This document shows positions 36,812 to 44,026 of a stretch of DNA of 64,000 nt, piece after piece. Numbering within the stretch: position 1 is the stretch's first letter; each line of letters begins with the position of its first letter. A program made the translations under genes and the position numbers. Source of the stretch: Planctomycetota bacterium (lineage in GTDB: Bacteria; Planctomycetota; UBA8742; UBA2392); NCBI GenBank assembly GCA_020848275.1, contig JADLAK010000036.1:96271-160270 (forward strand). The letters are read 5' to 3'. The notes below the pieces were generated by a model, which made no database searches, was not told the origin of the DNA, and worked only from the letters and a program-made list of their open reading frames with translations.

Positions 36812-38395
36812 ATGCCACGCTTCGCCGCCGCAGTGTTGCTGGCTCTCTTTATCGTTCCTTCATCATTGGCGGCGCAGGCAAGTATCGAGCAGCTTGAGCG
36901 CGAAGCCGCCGTGTTGCGGGCGGAAGTCGACCGGCTCAAAGCCATGGACCGCGCCGCGGCGGGCGAGGGTGAAGCCATCCGCATGCGTCTGAAACACGAC
37001 GTGTTCAACTGGGTTACCGACGACGGCGCGTTTGCGTTTCATTGGAAAACCGTCGCGCAGGCGCGCTTCACATACCACGACGTGCGCGGCAACAGCGGGC
37101 GCGGGGGCGACAACGGCGGCGATTTCTCGAATTTCCGCATCCCGCACATGCGCTTCACGATGGAGGGCAACTTCTTCGCGCCCGAATTTCTCTACAAGGC
37201 GCAGTGGCGGCCCATGAACGACGGCGCGGGCGTGCGCATCGACGACCTCTGGTTCTGCTGGGCGCCGACGATGCTGTTTAACCTGACGGCGGGGCAGATG
37301 CGCGTGCCCGCGACGTACGAGACTTTGATCGACCCAGAGAATTACTCGCTGATGGATCGTTCGGCGGCGGACCAGGCCTTCGACCAGGACTGGGGCAAAG
37401 GCATTTTGCTCACGAGCGCGCTCGACCTTTGGGGCACGCGCGTGCTGGCGATCAACCTGGGCCTGTTCAATGGCGCGGTCACGGGCGCAAACGCGCAGGG
37501 CGCGGGCTTTCTCGATGTCGGCAGCGGCAACTCCGACGGCGTGCGCGTGACTGACGCCGACCGCACCGACAACTTCACAGGCGGCTTTCGCAACCGCGAC
37601 GGTGCGACCACTAGCCAGACCTTCGGCCAGCGCGTCGATAATGACCTGATGCCCGCTTTCCGCATCGAGTTTCAGCCCATGGGCAACATGGCGCGCCACA
37701 ATGCCGACACCCGCACCACGCGCAACATCGAGGAGTGGCAACTGATGATCGCGTGCGCCGTGAACTGGTTTTCCGCGCGTATCCAGGCGCAGGGCACGGG
37801 CGGCGGGACGTTTCTCGGCAACACCTCGCGCCCGCGCGAAATCGGCACCGACGGCACGCCGCTGGGACCGACGGGCAGCGGCCGTTCGCGCTACGGCATG
37901 GACGCGCTGAACGCGACGCTCGACGGCCATTTCCGCTGGATGGGTTTTGGCGTCAACTGGTCGATCCACTGGCGGCGCGTGAGCTTCCATAACTTCGGCG
38001 CAATGGAGGGCAGCAACACCATCGACCCGTACATTCCCGCCGCAGTTGAAGACTCAGCCTACTCGGTGGAGATCAACTACTACGCCCTGCCGCGCCAGTT
38101 GCTGTTCGCCTTTCGCATCAGCGCGGTCAACTTCGACGAGTTCGGCAGCCTGACCGGCGGCGGCCAGCGTGTGGACGGCGACAGCTTCGGCTCCGACGCG
38201 ACGGAATACAACGGCGGCCTGTGCTACGAGTTCCACGGCGACAACATGAAGCTGTCGTTTGATTATCGCTACGTCGTGCAGCAGATGCCGCACGGCGTGG
38301 CCAAGGGCAACAAGCTTTCATTCGACGCCATCGAACGCATCAGCGAATACCGCGCGATCTCGGAAATCCGCTTCCAGTTCCAGTGGATCTTCTAG
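36812..38395 (+). CDS. Outer-membrane porin, OprP/OprO-like
   Basis: Start at ATG 36812, giving a signal peptide ('FAAAVLLALFIVPSSLAAQA'); 527 residues. The mature N-terminus is a short coiled coil (residues about 22-45), as in OprO/OprP-type porins. The remainder is a beta-barrel: alternating aromatic strands such as 'PHMRFTMEGNFFAPEFLYKA', 'MLFNLTAGQMRVPATYETL', 'LMDRSAADQAFDQDWGKGI', and a final strand 'ISEIRFQFQWIF' ending in phenylalanine, the BAM-recognition signature. It would allow diffusion of small solutes, perhaps anions, across the outer membrane; specificity is not predictable. It shows that the host has an outer membrane. Confidence 0.85.
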   Translation: MPRFAAAVLLALFIVPSSLAAQASIEQLEREAAVLRAEVDRLKAMDRAAAGEGEAIRMRLKHDVFNWVTDDGAFAFHWKTVAQARFTYHDVRGNSGRGGDNGGDFSNFRIPHMRFTMEGNFFAPEFLYKAQWRPMNDGAGVRIDDLWFCWAPTMLFNLTAGQMRVPATYETLIDPENYSLMDRSAADQAFDQDWGKGILLTSALDLWGTRVLAINLGLFNGAVTGANAQGAGFLDVGSGNSDGVRVTDADRTDNFTGGFRNRDGATTSQTFGQRVDNDLMPAFRIEFQPMGNMARHNADTRTTRNIEEWQLMIACAVNWFSARIQAQGTGGGTFLGNTSRPREIGTDGTPLGPTGSGRSRYGMDALNATLDGHFRWMGFGVNWSIHWRRVSFHNFGAMEGSNTIDPYIPAAVEDSAYSVEINYYALPRQLLFAFRISAVNFDEFGSLTGGGQRVDGDSFGSDATEYNGGLCYEFHGDNMKLSFDYRYVVQQMPHGVAKGNKLSFDAIERISEYRAISEIRFQFQWIF

Positions 38396-38470
38396 GAGTG
38401 GCTGGGGCGTCCCCGCCCCAGGGCATAGGCATTGACGTTCGATCGGCTGGAGCCGGCGGCCCCAGCCACC
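38396..38470. terminator. Bidirectional hairpin between convergent genes
   Basis: TGGCTGGGGC (38399-38408) pairs with GCCCCAGCCA (38459-38468), and an inner GGGGC/GCCCC hairpin is present. The first 25 bases repeat the element at 7566-7590. Located between the porin and the convergent coiled-coil gene, it probably ends both transcripts. Confidence 0.55.
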
Positions 38471-38471
38471 C

Positions 38472-39860
38472 TTACTTCTTGTTGATGTACATCAGGTAGA
38501 TCGACGTGTCGTCGCGCATGGCCTTGCTGCCCGCCTCGTCGAGATTCAGCGCCTCCTTGAGGCTTGCCGCCGCCTTCAGTTGCGCCCGGGCGAACACCAG
38601 CACGGTGCTGACCAGCGGCACGGCGCGGTCGGCCGGAGCGGCGGGTTCAAGGTGCGCCGCAACCTCGTCCAACCAGCGGTCAAATACAAATGCGGCGCCG
38701 TCCAGCTTGGTGCGCTCGATGCCCCAGTCCTTGGCCAGCCGATCCAGCAACGCGCCGCGCACAAGCTCGCGTGTGTCGGCCGTGAGCGGCGACAGGCCCA
38801 TGACCAGCATCGTGCCTGGCGAGTACAAGTCCAGTTGCACCCGGCCGCGCACGCTTTCATCCCACAGTTCCGCCCGCTGCTCGGCCGTTAGTGCTTCGTA
38901 AAGGCGGTCGGCAAACCACTGTTTGAGCTCGATTTCGTCCACGAGCTTGACGAGTTGCGGCGTCGCCGCCGTGTAACCCTTTTGCAGCTTGTCCCAGCGT
39001 TTTTCGTACTCCTCGCCCTGTTCGGTAAGCGTCGCGATCTGCTGCTCCGTCAGCGCCTTGTCCGCCGCCGCAAGTTGTGCCGCGGCGAGGTTTACGAACG
39101 TGATGGGGTGGGCGAATTCGCCGTTGACCGGCGCGTTGGTGGGAATTTTGCCGCGGATCTTGAGGTAATAGTCGATCAGCGTGGCGTTGTGCTTTTGCAG
39201 TTCCTTGACGAGCGCCGGGTCCGGCGGGCGGCCTTCGCTGATGGCTTTCAGCACCTCGGCCATCGCGGGGCGCATGGCGCGCGAAGCGCCGCCCATTTCG
39301 TTCCACTTGGCGCTGGTGACGGCTTCACTCTGGTCCCACTTGCCAAATTTGACGGCGAGTTTGCCCGTGACGGCGGGTTGGTGATCGGCCAGTTGCTGTT
39401 TGAGATCGGCGATTTCCTTGTCTTTGGCCTCGATTTCCTTTTTCAGCGATTCGACCAGCAGTTCAGCCGTCTTGCGGGCTTGCTCGGAAGCAGCGATCTC
39501 GGCGCCGTTGCCGCCCTTCAACTTCAACACTTCGTATTCCTGCTCAATTTTCATCAGACGCGCGATCTCTCTGTTCTTCTCGGCCAGCGCGAGTTTGGCG
39601 GCCGCAAGGTCGTCTTCGAGCCGGCGGATTTCCTTGTTCAGGCGCGAATTTTCGCCGCCTTTGTCGTACAGCGACGTCTTGAGGTCGCCGGCCTCTTTTT
39701 TCAGGTCGGCAATTTCGCCCTCGCGTGCGACGAGGTCTTCTTCAGCCTTGGTCGTTTTGGCCTTGTAGCCCCAGGATTGCTCACGGCCAATCGCCCAGCC
39801 GCCGACGAGCGCGCCCGCGCTTGCGACTATGGCAACGATCCAGATCATCCAGGATTTCAT
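38472..39860 (-). CDS. Membrane-anchored coiled-coil protein of unknown function
   Basis: Start set at the ATG at 39860, with AGAGG 5 bases upstream, rather than 39908. The 462-residue product has one N-terminal transmembrane segment ('MIWIVAIVASAGALVGGWAIG'; block approximate), then a long coiled coil, residues about 35-155, rich in Glu, Lys and Leu. The C-terminal 300 residues are helical and soluble ('FVNLAAAQLAAADKALTEQQ', 'TLTEQGEEYEKRWDKL', 'LYEALTAEQRAELW') with a style seen in secreted planctomycete-like proteins carrying metal-sensor or Spy/CpxP-type helices. No enzyme motif is evident. It is the last gene of the minus-strand run hpt-dynamin-coiled coil. Confidence 0.7.
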   Translation of the reverse strand: MKSWMIWIVAIVASAGALVGGWAIGREQSWGYKAKTTKAEEDLVAREGEIADLKKEAGDLKTSLYDKGGENSRLNKEIRRLEDDLAAAKLALAEKNREIARLMKIEQEYEVLKLKGGNGAEIAASEQARKTAELLVESLKKEIEAKDKEIADLKQQLADHQPAVTGKLAVKFGKWDQSEAVTSAKWNEMGGASRAMRPAMAEVLKAISEGRPPDPALVKELQKHNATLIDYYLKIRGKIPTNAPVNGEFAHPITFVNLAAAQLAAADKALTEQQIATLTEQGEEYEKRWDKLQKGYTAATPQLVKLVDEIELKQWFADRLYEALTAEQRAELWDESVRGRVQLDLYSPGTMLVMGLSPLTADTRELVRGALLDRLAKDWGIERTKLDGAAFVFDRWLDEVAAHLEPAAPADRAVPLVSTVLVFARAQLKAAASLKEALNLDEAGSKAMRDDTSIYLMYINKK

Positions 39861-39884
39861 GGCGACCTCTGAAAACAACTTTAG

Positions 39885-40006
39885 CCACGAATCATCACGA
39901 ATTGACACGAATCAAGGCAATGAAATTCGTGGAGATTCGTGGAGATTCGTGGCCAGCCCGTTTTTTCTTCTCTCCGTGCCACTCCGTGTTCTCCGTGGCA
40001 AAACCT
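39885..40006. repeat. Inverted word-cluster repeat (CACGAAT and CTCCGTG words)
   Basis: CACGAATCATCACGAATTGACACGAAT words face ATTCGTGGAGATTCGTGG words, followed by a separate set TCTCCGTGCCACTCCGTG. It lies between the dynamin-like gene and the coiled-coil gene. Confidence 0.7.
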
Positions 40007-41824
40007 TTATGAATCCTTTTCGAGGCGCTTGGTGTCTTTGACTTTCAGTGCGTCCTTTTCCTCGGTCAGCGTCATGTTGAAGCGCGAACGCAGGCCCACA
40101 AATCCTTCGCGGATCGCCTTGACCCTGCCGCGCGATTCCTCGACGCTGCCGACTGTCCGCTGAACGTAATCGAAGAACGGGCCGAAGCTCTCGCGGATCT
40201 TTTCGATCGCGTCGCGCGACTCCTTGTTGATCTGCTCCTGCAACACCGTCGTCAGCGCGGCCTTGAGCGCAATCACTTTGTCGGCGAATTGCGCCTTGAT
40301 GCGGCGGCGCTGCATCGGCAGCACAAACAGGCCGGTGGTGGCGAGCACGAGCCCCGAAACGATGCCGGTGATGTCGAGCGCGAGGCCCGCAGTGAAAATC
40401 ACGATCAGCGCGCCGACGCCGACGCCAATGGCGCCCATGCCCAGCGCCGCGGTGATGCCGGTGCCCGCGCGGCCCATGAAGTCGCGCACCTGCTGCTCGT
40501 AATCGAAGTGTTTGATCTTGTCGCGGGCGTTGGCGCGTACGAGGTCGTAAATCTGCTCGCGGTTGTACTCAAAGCGCTGCGTGACCTTGCCGACCATGCC
40601 CTCGTGTTTGCGCTTGGCCGCCTGGTCGGCGAAATATTCAGTTGTGTCCTGCCAGACTTTTAAATATTTCTTCATGAACCAGTCGACGGCGCGCGAGAGC
40701 ACCTCGTCGATTTTGATCTCGTAATCTTTGATGACTTCTTCTTTGAAACGCGCACGGAAACGCTCGGCCGAGCGCAAAATGCCGATGTTCGTGATCTTGA
40801 CCGTGTCGTCGATCCAGTTGCGGCCGCGGCGTTCCATCTCGTATATGACGTTGTCGATCTCGAGGATGAAGCGGCCGTAGTTTTCTTTGAGGTCCGCCTC
40901 GCTCTGGTCAAGCTGCTGCTTGATGTTCTCCAGCACCTTCTTGTCGTCCTTGAGCGCGCTGATGCGGCGGTCGAATTCAGCCAGCGACTGGTCGCAGATG
41001 CTGATCGCGCTGTTGACGGGGCTTTCGAGTTTGAGCTGGAGTTTCTCGCCCTCGCTCAGCGTCGTGAACAGGTAATCCTCGAGCGCCTTGAAACCCGAGG
41101 ACTCGTAGAGCGCCGCGTCCTGGCTTTGCTTGGCGACGCGCGCCTGTTTGGCGCTGACCATGAAAATCTTGGGCTCGAAATCGAAGAACTTCTTGGTGCT
41201 CTCGGCGACGAACTTCTGGATTTCCTCGAGTTCGTGGGGCTCCTTGATGTCCTTCTTGGTGACGATGAAGAGAATTTTCTTGGCCCACTGGCGCACGATC
41301 AGTTCGAGGAACTGGTGTTCGGTTTCGGAAAAGGGGCGGTCGACGCTGGTGGTGAACAGCACGAGGTCGCAGCGTGGGATGAAGCTTTCGGTGATTTCGC
41401 CGTGGCGCTTGACGATGCTGTTGGTGCCGGGCGTGTCGACGATGTTGATGTTTTTCAGCGAATCGTAGGGCAACTGGCGCTCGACCAGGAATTCCTCGTG
41501 GATGCGCTCGCGCTCGACCTCGCCGTGCTTGAGCACGTGGATCTTGTCGGTGGTCGGGATCGCACCGACCTTGCAGACGTCGGCGTTGAGCAGGGTGTTG
41601 ATGAAGCTGGACTTGCCGGCTTTGACTTCGCCGACGATCACGAGCAAGAACAAGTCCTCCAGGTGATCCTTCAGGCCGGTGACTTGCTCGACGATTAAAT
41701 TGTCGAAGTCCTGTTTGACCAACATGTCGCGCAGGTCGCCGAGCAACTTGCGCTCTTCGGCGATTCCCGCGGCGATCTTTTCGTCCAGCCGCTGCGTGAG
41801 TGTGTTGGGCGCTGCGTCAGCCAT
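40007..41824 (-). CDS. Dynamin-like GTPase
   Basis: A 605-residue bacterial dynamin-like protein. The GTPase domain is at the N-terminus: P-loop 'GEVKAGKS' (65-72), switch I threonine in 'IPTTD', G3 'DTPG' (130-133) and G4 'TKKD' (189-192). Long helices with coiled-coil character follow, and near residues 455-505 a Gly/Ala/Val-rich double hydrophobic segment could be the membrane-inserting paddle. Such proteins remodel or protect membranes using GTP. It lies alone rather than as the common tandem pair of bacterial dynamins. The ATG at 41824 is well placed; upstream is a tiny signal-peptide-like ORF and hpt. Confidence 0.9.
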   Translation of the reverse strand: MADAAPNTLTQRLDEKIAAGIAEERKLLGDLRDMLVKQDFDNLIVEQVTGLKDHLEDLFLLVIVGEVKAGKSSFINTLLNADVCKVGAIPTTDKIHVLKHGEVERERIHEEFLVERQLPYDSLKNINIVDTPGTNSIVKRHGEITESFIPRCDLVLFTTSVDRPFSETEHQFLELIVRQWAKKILFIVTKKDIKEPHELEEIQKFVAESTKKFFDFEPKIFMVSAKQARVAKQSQDAALYESSGFKALEDYLFTTLSEGEKLQLKLESPVNSAISICDQSLAEFDRRISALKDDKKVLENIKQQLDQSEADLKENYGRFILEIDNVIYEMERRGRNWIDDTVKITNIGILRSAERFRARFKEEVIKDYEIKIDEVLSRAVDWFMKKYLKVWQDTTEYFADQAAKRKHEGMVGKVTQRFEYNREQIYDLVRANARDKIKHFDYEQQVRDFMGRAGTGITAALGMGAIGVGVGALIVIFTAGLALDITGIVSGLVLATTGLFVLPMQRRRIKAQFADKVIALKAALTTVLQEQINKESRDAIEKIRESFGPFFDYVQRTVGSVEESRGRVKAIREGFVGLRSRFNMTLTEEKDALKVKDTKRLEKDS

Positions 41825-41855
41825 GAACCCGTTATCGCTGGATGCATGGCGAAAG

Positions 41856-41951
41856 TCAAAGGCGCATCAGGCTGTGCGCCGGCGCCTGACCGCAGAGCGA
41901 GGCGGCGCACAACACAGCCAGCAGCGGCAGCACCAGGCGTCCGATGGACAC
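41856..41951 (-). CDS. Possible 31-residue signal-peptide-like small protein
   Basis: GTG at 41951 with GGAG and a 6-base spacer opens a 31-codon frame ending in TGA. The product is almost entirely a signal peptide or single membrane helix ('RLVLPLLAVLCAASLCG' followed by 'QAPAHSLM'). It fills the gap between hpt and the dynamin-like gene. It could be a true small membrane protein, a remnant of a secreted protein that lost its body, or chance. There is no homology evidence. Confidence 0.3.
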   Translation of the reverse strand: MSIGRLVLPLLAVLCAASLCGQAPAHSLMRL

Positions 41952-41966
41952 AGTTGGCTCCAGAAT

Positions 41967-42533
41967 TTACACGATCTCGCGGATGTCGGGCAGGGTGCGC
42001 TGTTTGCCGTCGTTGTCCATGCCGTAGCCGACGAGGAAGCTGTCGCGCTCTAGGTCGAACGCCACGTATTCGCATTCAAAGGGCACTTCGCGGCGGGCCT
42101 TTTTGTCCACGCAGATCGCATAACGCAGCGAGCGCGGGCCCTGCGCCTTCAGCGCCTCGTCCAGGCTCGCCAGCGTGCGGCCGGTGTCCACGAGGTCCTC
42201 GATCACCAGCACTTCGCGCCCGCTGACCGACGGCAGTTGTCCGCGGAAGTCGATGCGGCCGCTGCTGCGCGTGCCGGCGTAGCTGGCGAGCTTCACGAAC
42301 TCGAGCTCGACCTCAACGTTCTTCAGCCGCCGAATAAGATCTGACGCGAAGAAGAATCCGCCGCGCAAAATCGTCAGGCAGACCAGCGCTTTTCCGGCGT
42401 AATCGCGCGAAATCTTCGCCGCAAGTTCGCCCACGCGTTTGTCAATCTGCGCGGTGGTGAAAACGACCTTGGTCTTCGGGAGTTTTTGACTCTCGGCGGT
42501 GGGTTTGACCTGGTAGGAAGTTTTGCCCGGCAT
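41967..42533 (-). CDS. hpt: Hypoxanthine phosphoribosyltransferase
   Basis: A 188-residue purine salvage enzyme converting hypoxanthine or guanine plus PRPP to IMP or GMP. The PRPP-binding loop is 'VLVIEDLVDTGRTL', and 'LTILRGGFFFASDLIRRL' and 'EFVKLASYAGTRSSG' are typical of Hpt. The N-terminal 20 residues are a short extension. It follows the ApgM-like gene on the minus strand across a repeat-rich gap and precedes the dynamin-like gene. Confidence 0.94.
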   Translation of the reverse strand: MPGKTSYQVKPTAESQKLPKTKVVFTTAQIDKRVGELAAKISRDYAGKALVCLTILRGGFFFASDLIRRLKNVEVELEFVKLASYAGTRSSGRIDFRGQLPSVSGREVLVIEDLVDTGRTLASLDEALKAQGPRSLRYAICVDKKARREVPFECEYVAFDLERDSFLVGYGMDNDGKQRTLPDIREIV

Positions 42534-42536
42534 AGT

Positions 42537-42628
42537 TACCTGTCTCGGGTCTCGAGTCGCGTGTCACGAGTCGAAAGGCCGTTCGTTGCTTTTGACGCGG
42601 GACACGAGACTCGCGACTCGGAACTGTT
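42537..42628. repeat. Inverted word-cluster repeat (CTCGGGTCTCGAGTC words)
   Basis: TCTCGGGTCTCGAGTCGCGT on the left faces GACACGAGACTCGCGACTCGG on the right (shown by words), with a centre of about 25 bases. It lies between the ApgM-like gene and hpt and touches the end of the former. Confidence 0.65.
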
Positions 42629-43886
42629 ATATCCCATGCAACAGGTTATCAATTAACCGCGTGCCGTCCTCAATGTGCTTGCGGGCGGTTTCGGCGTTGG
42701 ATTCGGTGAAAGTCAGTTTGCCCGCGTTGGGCTCGATGCCCGGCCCCCACATCAAATACGGCACCGCGCGCTCATCGTGCATGCGCGTCTCGACGCGCGA
42801 CATCAGCGTCGAAATCACCAACAGGCGCGTGTCCTTCTGCGTCTCCAGCACCTTCAGCACCGGCTTGAAGAAGTGCTTGTCGATCAGGCCGATCGCCTTC
42901 ACTTTGCCCAGGACGTCGCCCTGATGCGAGTGGTCGTCCGGGTAACTGAAATGCGCCAGCACGAACTCGAAGTTCTGCAGCGCGCTTTCCGTCGTCACAC
43001 GGAGCTTGTTGATTTCGTCGGTCTCGTGGTCGCGCTTCTTTAAAGTCTCGATATCGACCTTGACCATGCGGCCGCTGGGGTCGCTCAGGCCGGTGGTCGC
43101 CGTGCCGCCGGGGTTGGGTACCGCAAGCCCCGTGGCGACACCTACGCCGCGAAACAGGTTCGAATAACTCACCATCGCGCCCTTGATGCCAAAGGTCTTG
43201 TGGAAGCCCGGCACCTCGATAGTTGTCCCGCCGCCCCAGATCCAGACCGCGTTGGCGGCAAGTTTGCCCTTGGCGACTCGCGCCCTGTTGACTTCGTGTT
43301 TGGCCAGCACCGCGGGCGCTTCATCGATTATCTTGCTCAGCAACTCCTGCCCCGGTCCCTGAGGCATCTGCTCGGCCAGCGGCTGGTTGATCAGGTTGAT
43401 CGCGCTGACGTCCCGCAGGCCGTGGAAATCAATGCCGTCGATAATGAGAAGATGGTTGTGGCCGGCGACCGGCACAAAGCGCAGGCGCGGCAGGTTGAAA
43501 TGCTTGGAGAGCGCCATCACGAGCTGGCTGCCCTCGATGTCGCTCAGGCCGCCGGCGCGCGAGTCCGCGAGTTTCCCGTTCTGGACGTTCACAAGTTGCA
43601 GCCGAAAGGCCCATTCACCCTCGGCCAGCACCTGGCCTGTCGCCAGCGCCTCGTAGTAGCCGCGGCCGGTGCGGTAGGGGCCCGGCGGGTAGCCAAGCAC
43701 GGTAAACAGCGCCGAGAGCGTCTCGGCTTCCTCGCCCTTGCGAATGGTGCGCACGGTGCCGATCTCGCCCGCCGCCGAAAGCTTGTCCAGCACAGGCGTT
43801 GTGGCGTGTTCCAATGGCGTCTTGCCCCCCAGTTCGGCCAGAGGGGTGTCGGCGAGGCCATCGATCATAACCAGCAGGTGGCGCAT
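42627..43886 (-). CDS. Divergent ApgM-like phosphoglycerate mutase/alkaline-phosphatase superfamily protein
   Basis: Start set at ATG 43886 ('MRHLLVMIDGLADTPLAELG'); 419 residues. The sequence follows archaeal-type 2,3-bisphosphoglycerate-independent mutase: 'MIDGLAD', 'GKTPLEHATTPVLDKL', 'LGYPPGPYRTGRGYYEALATG', 'NPGGTATTGLSD', 'HSHQGDVLGKVKAIGLIDK' and 'AVPYLMWGPGI'. Compared from memory with ApgM, two active-site features differ: the 'SDT' nucleophile segment reads 'TLS', and the 'DHST' metal motif before 'VPYLMW' reads 'LMSR'. It may therefore be inactive or have another function. If active, it would interconvert 3- and 2-phosphoglycerate. Confidence 0.75.
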   Translation of the reverse strand: MRHLLVMIDGLADTPLAELGGKTPLEHATTPVLDKLSAAGEIGTVRTIRKGEEAETLSALFTVLGYPPGPYRTGRGYYEALATGQVLAEGEWAFRLQLVNVQNGKLADSRAGGLSDIEGSQLVMALSKHFNLPRLRFVPVAGHNHLLIIDGIDFHGLRDVSAINLINQPLAEQMPQGPGQELLSKIIDEAPAVLAKHEVNRARVAKGKLAANAVWIWGGGTTIEVPGFHKTFGIKGAMVSYSNLFRGVGVATGLAVPNPGGTATTGLSDPSGRMVKVDIETLKKRDHETDEINKLRVTTESALQNFEFVLAHFSYPDDHSHQGDVLGKVKAIGLIDKHFFKPVLKVLETQKDTRLLVISTLMSRVETRMHDERAVPYLMWGPGIEPNAGKLTFTESNAETARKHIEDGTRLIDNLLHGI

Positions 43887-44026
43887 TGCAGTTTGGTGAC
43901 GATAACGGGGCGCGGGCGCGATGCAAGTAGCGCCGCGGCTGGGTAGCATGCCCCCGCGTCGGAAAATCCGGAAGCTTTGCGCTCGCCGCACGTTAAGATG
44001 GGACAGCCGGCTCAATTGGGGAATCC

